This document shows positions 1 to 7,112 of a stretch of 36,434 nucleotides of DNA, piece after piece. The number at the start of each line of letters is the position of its first letter. Within the stretch, counting starts at the first letter, position 1. The position numbers were made by a program, and so were the translations under genes. This stretch comes from Nitrososphaerota archaeon. GTDB taxonomy: Archaea; Thermoproteota; Nitrososphaeria; Nitrososphaerales; UBA183. The stretch is taken from the NCBI GenBank assembly GCA_029785685.1, contig JAFLZE010000011.1, positions 1 through 36,434 on the forward strand, given 5' to 3'. Under the pieces are notes generated by a model. The model made no database searches and was not told where the DNA came from. It saw nothing but the letters and a program-made list of their open reading frames with translations.

Positions 1-23
1 ATAAGGGACTGAGCTACCAGCCC
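1..23 (-). tRNA. 5' end of a tRNA, cut by the window edge
   Basis: Read on the minus strand, the first 23 nt give a typical archaeal tRNA 5' end: acceptor strand GGGCTGG, then TA, D-stem GCTC and AGT. A TATA-like element (CTTATAG, minus) lies 25-30 nt upstream, as for the other tRNA genes here. The anticodon is outside the window, so the identity is unknown. The D-loop start (AGTCCCTTAT) lacks the usual GG within the visible bases, so an intron in the D arm or a degenerate gene is possible. Confidence 0.5.
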
Positions 24-45
24 AGCCTCCGGGGCATGTGACATC

Positions 46-55
46 CTCTATAAGC
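46..55 (-). promoter_or_regulatory. TATA-like box of the left-edge tRNA
   Basis: The minus strand reads GCTTATAGAG, 25-30 nt before the inferred tRNA 5' end at 23. The spacing matches the archaeal TBP site-to-start distance. Confidence 0.45.
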
Positions 56-111
56 GTGCGAGTGCTGGTGGGCCCAGCAAGCTGCCTCGGCCCGGAGGCC
101 GATTCCCCTAG

Positions 112-119
112 TTTAAAAT
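112..119 (+). promoter_or_regulatory. TATA box of tRNA-Ala(TGC)
   Basis: TTTAAAAT lies 26-33 nt upstream of the first tRNA nucleotide at 145, the normal distance for an archaeal TATA box. Confidence 0.6.
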
Positions 120-144
120 GCCCAGAAGGAACGTCGCTGAGTGT

Positions 145-237
145 GGGCCGGTAGTTCAGCGGTACGAACGTCCGCCTTGCACGCGGAAGAGCCCCGAAAG
201 GGCTCCAAGGTCGGGGGTTCAATTCCCCCCCGGTCCA
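145..237 (+). tRNA. tRNA-Ala(TGC) with an intron at 43/44
   Basis: The acceptor stem is GGGCCGG/CCGGTCC with discriminator A and contains the G3:U70 wobble pair that marks alanine tRNAs. The D-stem is GTTC/GAAC. The anticodon stem TCCGC/GCGGA closes the loop CTTGCAC, giving anticodon TGC. The T arm is GGGGG-TTCAATT-CCCCC. About 20 nt (188-207) must be removed after position 43 to leave a normal five-base variable loop AGGTC and a 73-nt mature tRNA. The insert folds as a GAGCCC/GGGCTC hairpin. The BHB fold is less strict here than in the other tRNAs of the window, so the exact splice points are uncertain by one or two bases. Confidence 0.93.
188..207 (+). other. tRNA-Ala(TGC) intron, non-canonical (43/44)
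   Basis: This ~20-nt insert with a 6-bp hairpin and a CGAAA loop lies between the anticodon stem (ends 187) and the variable loop (starts 208). Removing it restores a standard cloverleaf. tRNA-Val(GAC) at 2862-2986 has an intron at the same position. Confidence 0.75.
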
Positions 238-252
238 CGCATTCTCAACCCG

Positions 253-258
253 TATATC
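253..258 (+). promoter_or_regulatory. TATA-like box of the CBS-domain gene
   Basis: TATATC lies 24-29 nt upstream of the ATG at 282, which fits a leaderless transcript. It supports a start well inside the longer open frame that would otherwise run through the tRNA. Confidence 0.45.
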
Positions 259-281
259 ATCCCGAAGCCTGCCGCCAGAAC

Positions 282-749
282 ATGGTCGTGGAGGAACCTA
301 CAGTCGCAAAGGCGATGTCGCAGGTGGTGATGGCAATCGAGTTGAACGTCAGTGCCGCAGACTGTGCGAAGGCGATGGCAAAGAAGGGAGTTAGCTGCGC
401 TGTCATCACGCAGAGCGGTTCAGCCATCGGGATTGTGACGGAGCGAGACCTAGTGTCTAAGGTGCTCGCCGAGTCCATAGAAGCGAAAAAAGTACTCGTA
501 CGCGACATAATGTCCACCCCGCTAATCACCATCGGCCCCGACGCTTACTTGACCGGCGCCGCTGAACTGATGTCCAGGTACCGCGTCAGGAGGCTCGTTG
601 TCGTCGACCAGGTCGGGACGCTCATGGGGATAATCACTACGGGCGACATCGCCAGGTCGCTGGCCGAGAGGCAAGGATACCGCGAAGCCACTTTAAACGC
701 AATGGCGCGGTTCAGCGAAGGGAAGATGGAAAACGGACCTTATCAGTAG
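282..749 (+). CDS. CBS-domain pair protein
   Basis: This 155-aa soluble protein consists of little more than two CBS motifs, at about residues 7-62 and 70-128. The first ends in GIVTERDLVSK, and the second runs from VRDIMSTPLITI to GIITTGDIARSL. Stand-alone CBS pairs usually bind adenine nucleotides such as AMP, ATP or SAM and act as energy or redox sensors; the ligand cannot be read from the sequence. The frame is open further upstream but would cross tRNA-Ala, and a TATA-like element 24-29 nt before ATG 282 supports this start. It converges with the Hsp20 gene two bases beyond its stop. Confidence 0.9.
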   Translation: MVVEEPTVAKAMSQVVMAIELNVSAADCAKAMAKKGVSCAVITQSGSAIGIVTERDLVSKVLAESIEAKKVLVRDIMSTPLITIGPDAYLTGAAELMSRYRVRRLVVVDQVGTLMGIITTGDIARSLAERQGYREATLNAMARFSEGKMENGPYQ

Positions 750-751
750 TC

Positions 752-1348
752 CTATTCGACTCGGACCCTGACCCCACTGGGCCGTGCAGTCTTCAACGGA
801 ATAGTCACTTCAAGGACCCCGTTGTTGTAAGCAGATATAGCACGCTTCGGGTCGACCACTCCAGGGAGGTCCAGCTTCTTGTAGTACCCCCGGTCTTCGT
901 GCTCTACAGAGATTATCATTGTGTTCTCGTTTACCGTCACGTTGATGTCTTCTTTCCTTACTCCTGGCATCTCCGCTATCACCCGGACATCCTTGCTTGA
1001 GGTGACGACGTCGACGAGGGGCTCGCGCTTATCCTGGATGGACTTCCAAGCTTTCCCCTCCTCGCGCCTTACGTTCCCGAACTCTCTTACCACCGGCTTC
1101 CCGTCTGGCCCAATAGTCACAGAGTAACCGTAGACAAATGGTCCGATCTCCTTCCTTACTCCCCCTCCGGGTATCTTCGACTCCCTCACGAGGTTCCTTG
1201 GGAGCTCTTTCTCGAGGTCCTTGAATTCCACCGAGAAAGCCCTCTCCACTTCTTTCATCATCTCGTCGATGTCAGGTAACCCCCACGGGCCGAATGGAGC
1301 CCTGCGCCTCCTGTGGACGCTCCAGTCATCCTTATCGTCGTCTTCCAT
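752..1348 (-). CDS. Hsp20/alpha-crystallin family small heat-shock protein
   Basis: This 198-aa protein is a probable ATP-independent holdase that keeps unfolding proteins soluble. The N-terminal ~90 residues are charged (MEDDDKDDW, RRRRAPFGPW). The alpha-crystallin domain fills the C-terminal half, with AEMPGVRKEDINV, the LPGVVD segment and the signature GVLEVTIPL near the end. The frame continues upstream to a GTG at 1390, but a TATA-like ATTTATT lies 28-34 nt before ATG 1348, so I take the shorter form. HtpX is encoded divergently about 125 nt away, which suggests a small protein-quality-control cluster. Confidence 0.93.
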   Translation of the reverse strand: MEDDDKDDWSVHRRRRAPFGPWGLPDIDEMMKEVERAFSVEFKDLEKELPRNLVRESKIPGGGVRKEIGPFVYGYSVTIGPDGKPVVREFGNVRREEGKAWKSIQDKREPLVDVVTSSKDVRVIAEMPGVRKEDINVTVNENTMIISVEHEDRGYYKKLDLPGVVDPKRAISAYNNGVLEVTIPLKTARPSGVRVRVE

Positions 1349-1375
1349 ATTCCCTTTCTGAGGACCCGTAGAGGG

Positions 1376-1382
1376 ATTTATT
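1376..1382 (-). promoter_or_regulatory. TATA box of the Hsp20 gene
   Basis: The minus strand reads AATAAAT, 28-34 nt upstream of ATG 1348. It lies inside the longer open frame, which argues that the GTG at 1390 is not the start. Confidence 0.5.
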
Positions 1383-1438
1383 CCTTTCACGCAGAGCTCG
1401 TTCCGCCCCGCCGGGTTAAAGACGGAATCTGAAAAAAG

Positions 1439-1446
1439 CTTTTACA
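1439..1446 (+). promoter_or_regulatory. TATA box of htpX
   Basis: CTTTTACA lies 27-34 nt upstream of ATG 1473, which fits a leaderless transcript. Confidence 0.5.
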
Positions 1447-1472
1447 GACACAACGCCTTTGCGAGAGTACGA

Positions 1473-2375
1473 ATGTCGACCGCTCTGTATGCGAAGATAA
1501 CGGTGCTCTTCTTCGTGCTCACGGCGCTACTCATGCTCATAGGATACCTCGTCGGGTGGTACTTTTTCGGAGATCCAGTAGCCTTTGTAGGGCTGGCCCT
1601 AGTCCTCGCCGCTGTAATCAACTTCGTTTCATACTACTACAGCGACTCGCTTGTCCTCCGGATGAGCAAGGCCAAGATCGTCCAAGAGAGCGAGTATCCG
1701 AGCCTGTTTAGGATTGTGAGAAGTGTCGCCCAGAAGGCGAACATCCCCATGCCCAAGGTGGGCGTCGTCGACTCCTCACAGCCCAACGCCTTCGCGACGG
1801 GGAGAGGACCAACTAGGGCATTGGTGTGCGCCACATCTAGCATCCTCCAGACGCTCACCCCAGACGAGTTAGAGGCAGTCATCGGACACGAGATAGGGCA
1901 TGTGGTGCATCAGGATGTCCTGATGTCAAGTGTAGCGGCCACGATGGCCGGGGCGATCTCATACATAGGGCAAATCGCGATGCTTTCTATGATCTTCGGA
2001 GGCGGAGGGAAAAACAGGAACGGTGGGTCCCCCCTTGCCCTGTTGGCCATCATACTGGTGCCCTTGGGTGCGACCTTCGTACAGCTTGGCATCAGCAGGG
2101 ATGATGAGTATAACGCCGACGAGTACGGCGCAAGGCTCACGCGGAACCCTGCTGGGCTGGTGACAGCACTGGAGAAGATCACCGCCAAGGCGCAGACGAG
2201 GCCCATAGCCACGCATGCCTCCAAGGCGCCTTCGCCGGCGACTGCCTCTTTGTGGATCGTCAACCCGTTCCGCGGGAACTCGCTGACCGAGATGTTCTCC
2301 ACCCATCCCTCTCTGCCTCACAGGGTAGAGAGGCTGAGAAAAATTGGCCGAGAAATGAACGTCTACGTCCCCTAG
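1473..2375 (+). CDS. htpX: HtpX-like membrane zinc metalloprotease (M48)
   Basis: This 300-aa protein degrades misfolded membrane proteins. Two hydrophobic segments occupy residues ~8-30 and ~35-55. The zinc-binding HEIGH motif is at ~139-143 in the context AVIGHEIGHVVHQDV. Another hydrophobic pair lies at ~153-205, and the third zinc ligand is expected in DDEYNADEYGARL at ~210-220. The C-terminal STHPSLPHRVERL is typical of the family. The length is normal (HtpX 280-320 aa). The stop codon overlaps the convergent small membrane-protein gene by 4 nt. The divergent Hsp20 neighbour suggests shared stress regulation. Confidence 0.95.
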   Translation: MSTALYAKITVLFFVLTALLMLIGYLVGWYFFGDPVAFVGLALVLAAVINFVSYYYSDSLVLRMSKAKIVQESEYPSLFRIVRSVAQKANIPMPKVGVVDSSQPNAFATGRGPTRALVCATSSILQTLTPDELEAVIGHEIGHVVHQDVLMSSVAATMAGAISYIGQIAMLSMIFGGGGKNRNGGSPLALLAIILVPLGATFVQLGISRDDEYNADEYGARLTRNPAGLVTALEKITAKAQTRPIATHASKAPSPATASLWIVNPFRGNSLTEMFSTHPSLPHRVERLRKIGREMNVYVP

Positions 2376-2821
2376 CCCAGCAGGAGGCGAGCCAGGGCGA
2401 GGATAGCGCCCATCTCTACCAGGTCGTCCTCCCTCGCTTGGTTCTTGGGAACCTGCTCGGACGGAGGCTGAGGGACGGGCATCGAAATGGAAAGTGACGG
2501 AAGAAGCGTGGTTGGGAAGAGGGCAGGGGAGTAGCTGAACTGCTGTGATTGAGGGGAGGGCGGAGGAGCCATGGCAGCCATCGGCTTGACCTGAGGTGGG
2601 GGAGACGTCTGGCCCTCAGTGGGCTGTGGCTGTGCACTCTGGGGCATGACCCGCCTGGACGTCTCGTTTTGCGGCCTGGAGGCCGGCGGCAGCGGAGGAT
2701 GCGAAGAGGCGAGTAGCGCAGGGATGACCATGAGAAAGCCGAAGACAGACAGTAGGTAGAAGCCGACAAAGACCCCTGCAATGATAAGGAACAGGCCGAA
2801 TATCAGGAGGCTCCTGTTCAT
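2372..2821 (-). CDS. Small membrane protein with a Pro/Ser/Gln-rich tail
   Basis: I do not recognise this 149-aa protein. Residues ~5-38 form one or two hydrophobic segments (LLIFGLFLIIAGVF, LLSVFGFLMVIPALL). They are followed by ~85 residues rich in proline, serine and glutamine (for example PPLPPASRPQ and PPPSPQSQQ) and a short C-terminal hydrophobic patch, GAILALARLLLG. The layout suggests a membrane-anchored protein with a disordered tail. A TATA-like CCTTAATACC lies 24-33 nt before the ATG, and the frame overlaps htpX by only 4 nt, both of which favour a real gene. Function unknown. Confidence 0.65.
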   Translation of the reverse strand: MNRSLLIFGLFLIIAGVFVGFYLLSVFGFLMVIPALLASSHPPLPPASRPQNETSRRVMPQSAQPQPTEGQTSPPPQVKPMAAMAPPPSPQSQQFSYSPALFPTTLLPSLSISMPVPQPPSEQVPKNQAREDDLVEMGAILALARLLLG

Positions 2822-2844
2822 GGCAGAAGGAAGAGTCGGGTCTT

Positions 2845-2854
2845 GGTATTAAGG
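2845..2854 (-). promoter_or_regulatory. TATA box of the small membrane-protein gene
   Basis: The minus strand reads CCTTAATACC, 24-33 nt upstream of ATG 2821. Confidence 0.45.
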
Positions 2855-2890
2855 ATTGAAGTGGGCCGGGGCGGAGTTGAACCGCCGACC

Positions 2891-2908
2891 TTGGCGCTTC
2901 GCGTTTGA
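2891..2908 (-). other. tRNA-Val intron 3 (43/44), 18 nt
   Basis: The BHB has central helix GGCG/CGCC with bulges AA|T and AA|G. Removal leaves variable loop AGGTC. The position matches the tRNA-Ala(TGC) intron. Confidence 0.75.
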
Positions 2909-2916
2909 TTCGCCGT

Positions 2917-2931
2917 CTTCTGCTAGCAAGT
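2917..2931 (-). other. tRNA-Val intron 2 (anticodon loop), 15 nt
   Basis: This intron is near the canonical site. The BHB has central helix TCTG/CAGA with bulges AC|A and AG|A, placing the cut at 36/37. A cut at 37/38 gives the same product because the flanking bases repeat. Confidence 0.75.
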
Positions 2932-2939
2932 GTCAGAGC

Positions 2940-2956
2940 TTGACGGGATCCACCCT
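2940..2956 (-). other. tRNA-Val intron 1 (28/29), 17 nt
   Basis: This non-canonical intron lies in the 5' strand of the anticodon stem. The BHB has central helix GACG/CGTC, 5' bulge TC|A and 3' bulge AA|G. Inside is a short hairpin around GGATCC. Confidence 0.75.
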
Positions 2957-3010
2957 GACGTCCTAACCATGCTAGACGACCGGCCCCTGTTTAGACCGCC
3001 ATCGAACCTG

Positions 3011-3020
3011 CCTTTTATGC
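3011..3020 (-). promoter_or_regulatory. TATA box of tRNA-Val(GAC)
   Basis: The minus strand reads GCATAAAAGG, 25-34 nt upstream of the tRNA 5' end at 2986. Confidence 0.6.
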
Positions 3021-3097
3021 TTAGCATGCCTCGACCAGGCAACTGGAACAGGATGCCGTTCGCCGATTGACGAGAGCGGTTCCGCCGCCATTCTATC

Positions 3098-3107
3098 AAT
3101 TAAATAA
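3098..3107 (+). promoter_or_regulatory. TATA box of the HMG-CoA reductase gene
   Basis: AATTAAATAA is a near-consensus archaeal TATA box 26-35 nt upstream of ATG 3133. It decides the start over in-frame ATG 3112 and an upstream TTG. Confidence 0.65.
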
Positions 3108-3132
3108 CCAGATGGACGGACGGCGCTGCCAG

Positions 3133-4404
3133 ATGACAGAAAACTCGGAACTTCAGGGGTTCTACAAACTCTCCATGGAAGAGAGGAGAGAACTTCTCAA
3201 GAAGGCTACGGGACTTACTGATGAAGAACTCGGTATATTGGCAGGGACCGGGTCGCTCCCGCCTGGGACCGCAGACCACATGATTGAGAACGTGGTGGGG
3301 GGATACACATACCCCCTCGGCATAGCCACCAACTTCCGCATCAATGGGAAGGACTACTTGGTCCCCATGGCCCTCGAAGAGCCTTCCGTCGTGGCTGCTG
3401 CCAGCAATGCAGCCAAGATGGCGAGGGTAAAAGGAGGATTCAAGGTGACGAACACCGGCCCGGTGATGATTGGCCAGATCCAGGTGGTCAACGTTCCGAA
3501 GCCTGAAGAGGCCAAAGCACACCTGCTCTCAAAGAAAGCTGACGTCTTGAAGAAGGCGAACGACCAGGACCCCATGCTTGTCTCGCTTGGTGGGGGAGCC
3601 AAGGACCTCAACGTCAAGGTGCTCTCCAGCATCAAGGGACCCATGATAGTCGCCGAGCTCGTAGTGAACACTGGGGACGCCATGGGGGCTAATGCTGTCA
3701 ACACCATGGCGGAAGCGGTAGCCCCCATGGTGGAAGAAATCACAGGAGGGAGGGTGTTCCTCAGGATCATCTCTAACTTGGCCGACAGGAGGCTGGTCAG
3801 GGCAACAGCGGTCTTCGACAAGGAAGCGATTGGGGGAGAAGACGTGGTCGACGGTGTGGTCTACGCCTATGCTTTCGCAGACGCCGACCCCTACAGATGT
3901 GCCACCCATAACAAGGGAGTCATGAACGGCGTCATAGCGGTCGGGATAGCCTGCGGCCAGGATATCAGGGCGCTAGAAGCTGGCGCGCATAGCTACGCCT
4001 CCAGGACAGGCAAGTACAAGCCAATCACGACGTGGGAGAAGAATGTCGATGGGGATCTCGTAGGGACCCTCGAGATGCCGATGGCCGTGGGACTAGTCGG
4101 CGGTGCGGCGAAGACACATCCGACTGCGAGGGTGAACATCAAGATACTTGGCGTGAAGACCGCTACGGAGTTGGGAGAGATCCTGGGGGCAGTCGGCCTC
4201 GCCCAGAACTTCGCTGCCCTAAGGGCCTTGGCCAGCGAGGGAATCCAGAGGGGCCACATGAAGCTGCATGCGCATAACGTCGCTTCCTCTGCCGGAGCCA
4301 CGGGGGACCTGATCGACATCGTGGCTGCGAAGCTGGTCGAAGAGAAGAAGGTCAGGTTCGACCGGGCGAAAGAGCTGGTCGAAGAATACAGAAAGAAGGC
4401 CTAG
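3133..4404 (+). CDS. mvaA: 3-hydroxy-3-methylglutaryl-CoA reductase, class II
   Basis: This 423-aa enzyme reduces HMG-CoA to mevalonate (or runs in reverse) and feeds isoprenoid lipid synthesis. Class II features include ENVVGGYTYPLGIATNF and the catalytic Glu in EEPSVVAAAS, where class I enzymes have a different motif. It also has the dinucleotide-binding DAMGAN, the Lys of THNKGVMNG, the Asp of ACGQDIRA and the His of IQRGHMKLH. The length matches the ~428-aa class II enzymes. Most archaea carry class I. As I recall, class II is known in Archaeoglobus and Thermoplasmatales and is usually explained by transfer from bacteria. The start follows a strong TATA box; the frame is open upstream. 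The cofactor (NADH or NADPH) cannot be read reliably. Confidence 0.96.
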   Translation: MTENSELQGFYKLSMEERRELLKKATGLTDEELGILAGTGSLPPGTADHMIENVVGGYTYPLGIATNFRINGKDYLVPMALEEPSVVAAASNAAKMARVKGGFKVTNTGPVMIGQIQVVNVPKPEEAKAHLLSKKADVLKKANDQDPMLVSLGGGAKDLNVKVLSSIKGPMIVAELVVNTGDAMGANAVNTMAEAVAPMVEEITGGRVFLRIISNLADRRLVRATAVFDKEAIGGEDVVDGVVYAYAFADADPYRCATHNKGVMNGVIAVGIACGQDIRALEAGAHSYASRTGKYKPITTWEKNVDGDLVGTLEMPMAVGLVGGAAKTHPTARVNIKILGVKTATELGEILGAVGLAQNFAALRALASEGIQRGHMKLHAHNVASSAGATGDLIDIVAAKLVEEKKVRFDRAKELVEEYRKKA

Positions 4405-4415
4405 TCGCCAACCAT

Positions 4416-4465
4416 CACCTCAGACGCCTCTGCTGCTCTGATTCAATGAATCGGCTGCTGAGGTG
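4416..4465. other. Nested inverted repeat after HMG-CoA reductase
   Basis: An outer 8-bp pair (CACCTCAG at 4416-4423, CTGAGGTG at 4458-4465) encloses a perfect palindrome GATTCAATGAATC (4440-4452). It begins 11 nt after the HMG-CoA reductase stop. It could be a 3' RNA structure, a processing or termination signal, or an operator for the downstream gene. Confidence 0.4.
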
Positions 4466-4471
4466 GCTTGA

Positions 4472-4486
4472 GCGTGTGGGACACGC
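4472..4486. other. Perfect 6-bp hairpin
   Basis: GCGTGT-GGG-ACACGC lies 6 nt beyond the preceding inverted repeat, in the spacer before the DedA gene. A third small hairpin-like stretch (GCGTTTACGC and ACGCG...CGCGT) follows around 4520-4545. Confidence 0.4.
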
Positions 4487-4578
4487 ATACGACTACGTGC
4501 TGGAAGAAGGCGGTCCGAATGCGTTTACGCGTCGGCCGGCGCGTTGGGGAGCATCCCGAAGGGAGGACAGGCTGACCT

Positions 4579-5418
4579 TTGATACGACTTGGAAAGTCCT
4601 ATAAGCGAAACAGCTCGGTCGCGCCAGAGTTGCAGGAATCGCCCAAACTCCCCGAGTCGGTGCTGCCACGCGGCAGATGTCTCCTCGCCGTCGCCGTTCT
4701 AGTCTTCGTCGTGGGGTCGCTCGAGGCGGCGGACATCGTCAACATTCCATTCGGCTCTTGGTTTTCCTTCCTCGCCGGCTCGGTACTTTCTTCTGCGACC
4801 CTGACCGATTTCATGACAAAGTATGGTTACGCTAGCCTGTTCGGCCTTATGGCGCTCGAAAGCGCGTCTCTTCCTGTCCCCAGCGAGGTAGTCCTCCCCT
4901 TGGCGGGCTACTTCGTCAGGACAGGCGTCCTGAACTTCTGGGTGGCGGTGGGCGTAAGCACCGTAGCGAGCCTGGCGGGCGCGCTACTGGACTACATCCT
5001 CGCCATCTGGCTGGGGAGGCCCTTCGTGGTCGGACTGCTGAGGCTCTTCAAGTTGCACAAGGACATCCTAGACAGGGCGGAGGCATGGTTCGGACGCTCG
5101 GCCCAGTGGACGGTCTTCGTTGCTAGGTTCATACCGGGACTGCGGACGGTTATATCGCTGCCGGCGGGACTGTTCGAGATGAAACTATCCCGCTTCATCG
5201 TGATGACGGTGGCAGGATGCTTCCTGTGGTCTGTCGTCCTGATTTACGCGGGTTACCTAGCGGGTGGGCTCACAGGGAACACCTTCGCGTCGTCGTCTGT
5301 GGTGGTGGACGGGCTTTCAGGGGTACTCGCGGCCATCTCCGCGGCCTACATAGGTTTCTACTTCTACTCTGGATTCCGCATGAAGTCGGGGCCTACACCT
5401 CCATCATCGGGACCTTGA
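4579..5418 (+). CDS. DedA-family (SNARE-associated) membrane protein
   Basis: This protein has up to 279 aa and about six hydrophobic segments. The DedA core runs from ~75 to ~250: [20 protein letters not shown], then PLAGYF, then the signature [18 protein letters not shown] at ~180-197, and a final membrane helix. DedA proteins are thought to move lipids (for example polyprenyl or phospholipid carriers) across the membrane and to support pH or envelope homeostasis. The N-terminal ~70 residues with an extra hydrophobic segment are longer than usual. The TTG start at 4579 follows a purine-rich GGGAGG ~13 nt upstream; an in-frame GTG near 4660 is an alternative. The 3' end overlaps the convergent hutU by 26 nt. 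Confidence 0.88.
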   Translation: MIRLGKSYKRNSSVAPELQESPKLPESVLPRGRCLLAVAVLVFVVGSLEAADIVNIPFGSWFSFLAGSVLSSATLTDFMTKYGYASLFGLMALESASLPVPSEVVLPLAGYFVRTGVLNFWVAVGVSTVASLAGALLDYILAIWLGRPFVVGLLRLFKLHKDILDRAEAWFGRSAQWTVFVARFIPGLRTVISLPAGLFEMKLSRFIVMTVAGCFLWSVVLIYAGYLAGGLTGNTFASSSVVVDGLSGVLAAISAAYIGFYFYSGFRMKSGPTPPSSGP

Positions 5419-7048
5419 CACCTTTGCCCTTCGCGGTCTTGATGGCTTCTTCATACCCTGCGTCCACATGCCTCGCTACCCCTAGGCCGGGGTCATTGGT
5501 GAGTGCCCTTTCGATTGTGGCGTCGGCCTCGGGGGTACCGTCGCACAGGACTGCCAAGCCTGCGTGGATAGAGTATCCAATCCCGACACCGCCACCGTGG
5601 TGTACGGAGACCCAAGATGATCCAGACACGGCGTTGAGCAGCGCGTTGAGGATAGGCCAGTCTGCGATCGCGTCAGACCCATCCTTCATACCCTCGGTCT
5701 CCCGATAGGGTGACGCTACGGAGCCTGAGTCCAGATGATCCCTCCCGATGATCACCGGGGCTGAGATCTTGCCGTCACTCACCATGCCATTGATTATTTT
5801 GCCGAACTTAGCCCGCTCGCCGTACCCCAACCAGCAGACGCGCGCAGGGAGGCCCTGGAAACGGACCTTGTCGTGGGCTTTCTGAATCCACCTTACGAGA
5901 GACTGGTTGCCGGAGAACTCCCTGACCACAGCCTCGTCGGTGGCAAAGATGTCTTCCGGGTCTCCCGACAGGGCGGCCCAGCGGAATGGCCCTCGCCCCT
6001 CGCAGAAGAGCGGCCTTATGTATTCAGGGACGAAACCGGGTATCCTAAACGCGCATTCTACCCCCGCGTCCTGGGCCATCTTCCTAATGTTGTTGCCATA
6101 CTCGAACGCTATGGCGCCACTCTCCTGGAACTCTAGCATGGCCCTGACGTGCTTGGCGATGGACTTCATGGAGCGGTCCAAGTACGCCTTGGGGTCTGAT
6201 GCCCTAAGCGACTCTGCCTCCTTTATCCCCAGGCCTTCTGGTATGTACCCCGCCAGGGGGTCGTGGGCGGCCGTCTGGTCCGTGATGATATCAGGCCTGA
6301 ATCCCGACTGCAGTAGTTCAGGGAGGACTTCTGCGGAGTTGCCCAGCAGGGCGACGGACAGCGGCTTCCCTCGGTCGGCCGCGCCCCGGGCTAGGTCGAG
6401 CGCCTCCTTCACGTCCTCTGTCACGACATCACAGTATTCCTTGTCGAGCCTGCGCTGTATCGCCCTCCTGTCCACCTCCACTATCAGGGCCACGCCTTCG
6501 TTCATGGTCACGGCCAGAGGCTGAGCCCCGCCCATCTCTCCCAGACCTGACGTCAGCGCGACCTTGCCTCTCAGGGAGCCGCCGAAATGCTTGTTGGCTA
6601 CAGCAGCTAGCGTTTCATAGGTCCCCTGGAGGATCCCCTGGGTCCCGATGTACATCCAACTCCCGGCGGTCATCTGGCCGAACATCGTGAGCCCCCGCTC
6701 CTCCAGCTCCCTGAAATAGGCCCAGTCCGCCCACTTCGGGACTAGCATCGCGTTTGAGATGAGCACCCGCGGCGACGCCGGGCTCGTCCTGAAAATCCCA
6801 ACCGGCTTCCCCGACTGAATGAGAAGCGTCTCGTCGTTCTCGAGGGACTTCAAGGACCGCACGATGGCGTCGAAGGCCTTCCATGACCTAGCTGCCCTCC
6901 CCGTACCACCGTAGACTATCAGATGCTCGGGGTCCTTGGCGACTTCGGGGTCGAGGTTGTTCATCAGCATCCTGAGGGCGGCTTCCTGATGCCAGCCTTT
7001 GCAGGAGATGGCTGTCCCTCTCGGCGCCCGGACCTCACGCCGCTGCAT
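5393..7048 (-). CDS. hutU: Urocanate hydratase
   Basis: This 551-aa enzyme is step 2 of histidine degradation: urocanate plus water gives imidazolonepropionate, using tightly bound NAD+. The family signature starts at once ([13 protein letters not shown]...[15 protein letters not shown]). The NAD-binding segment is [20 protein letters not shown], the catalytic Cys is in [11 protein letters not shown], and a C-terminal [13 protein letters not shown] follows. The length is normal (~550-560). An upstream in-frame GTG (7069) exists, but a TATA box CTTAAAT sits 23-30 nt before ATG 7048, so the latter is favoured. It is transcribed divergently from hutI and converges on the DedA gene with a 26-nt overlap. 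Confidence 0.97.
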   Translation of the reverse strand: MQRREVRAPRGTAISCKGWHQEAALRMLMNNLDPEVAKDPEHLIVYGGTGRAARSWKAFDAIVRSLKSLENDETLLIQSGKPVGIFRTSPASPRVLISNAMLVPKWADWAYFRELEERGLTMFGQMTAGSWMYIGTQGILQGTYETLAAVANKHFGGSLRGKVALTSGLGEMGGAQPLAVTMNEGVALIVEVDRRAIQRRLDKEYCDVVTEDVKEALDLARGAADRGKPLSVALLGNSAEVLPELLQSGFRPDIITDQTAAHDPLAGYIPEGLGIKEAESLRASDPKAYLDRSMKSIAKHVRAMLEFQESGAIAFEYGNNIRKMAQDAGVECAFRIPGFVPEYIRPLFCEGRGPFRWAALSGDPEDIFATDEAVVREFSGNQSLVRWIQKAHDKVRFQGLPARVCWLGYGERAKFGKIINGMVSDGKISAPVIIGRDHLDSGSVASPYRETEGMKDGSDAIADWPILNALLNAVSGSSWVSVHHGGGVGIGYSIHAGLAVLCDGTPEADATIERALTNDPGLGVARHVDAGYEEAIKTAKGKGVKVPMMEV

Positions 7049-7070
7049 GAAACTCTGAACCTCGCACACG

Positions 7071-7109
7071 ATTTAAGACTTCGGCCCGACGGGTCGGCAA
7101 GCCTTATCA
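7071..7109. promoter_or_regulatory. Divergent hutU/hutI promoter region
   Basis: On the minus strand, TCTTAAAT (7071-7078) lies 23-30 nt before hutU ATG 7048. On the plus strand, CCTTATCA (7102-7109) would start transcription near 7132-7136. That is downstream of hutI GTG 7113 and just before the in-frame TTG 7143. Between them is GGCCCGACGGGTC, a short imperfect inverted repeat that could bind a regulator. Confidence 0.45.
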
Positions 7110-7112
7110 CGT

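Larger units (their letters stand above)
2862..2986 (-). tRNA. tRNA-Val(GAC) interrupted by three introns
   Basis: The minus-strand gene is 125 nt and its mature form would be 75 nt. The acceptor stem is GGGCCGG/CCGGCCC with discriminator A, the D-stem is GTCT/GGAC, and the T arm is GGCGG-TTCAACT-CCGCC. After three inserts are removed, the anticodon stem is TCGCT/GGCGA (one U-G pair), the loop is CTGACAC (anticodon GAC, valine) and the variable loop is AGGTC. Each insert is flanked by a 4-bp helix and two 3-nt bulges cut after the second base, the archaeal splicing-endonuclease signal. The helices are GACG/CGTC, TCTG/CAGA and GGCG/CGCC. A TATA box (GCATAAAAGG) lies 25-34 nt upstream. Confidence 0.9.

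Noticed and set aside
141..281. N-terminal extension of the CBS protein frame
   Set aside because: It would translate through tRNA-Ala(TGC). The TATA-like box and the domain boundary favour ATG 282.
3354..3909. Long antisense frames within the HMG-CoA reductase gene
   Set aside because: GC-rich codon use opens antisense frames everywhere in this window. They have no domain or promoter and oppose a clear conserved gene.
4446..4604. 52-codon frame in the HMG-CoA reductase/DedA spacer
   Set aside because: It crosses several hairpins, overlaps the DedA start, has no TATA box or recognisable domain, and is short enough to be chance in GC-rich DNA.
5907..6524. 205-codon plus-strand frame inside hutU
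   Set aside because: It is a shadow of the conserved urocanase gene: repetitive Ser/Arg-rich composition and no recognisable motif.
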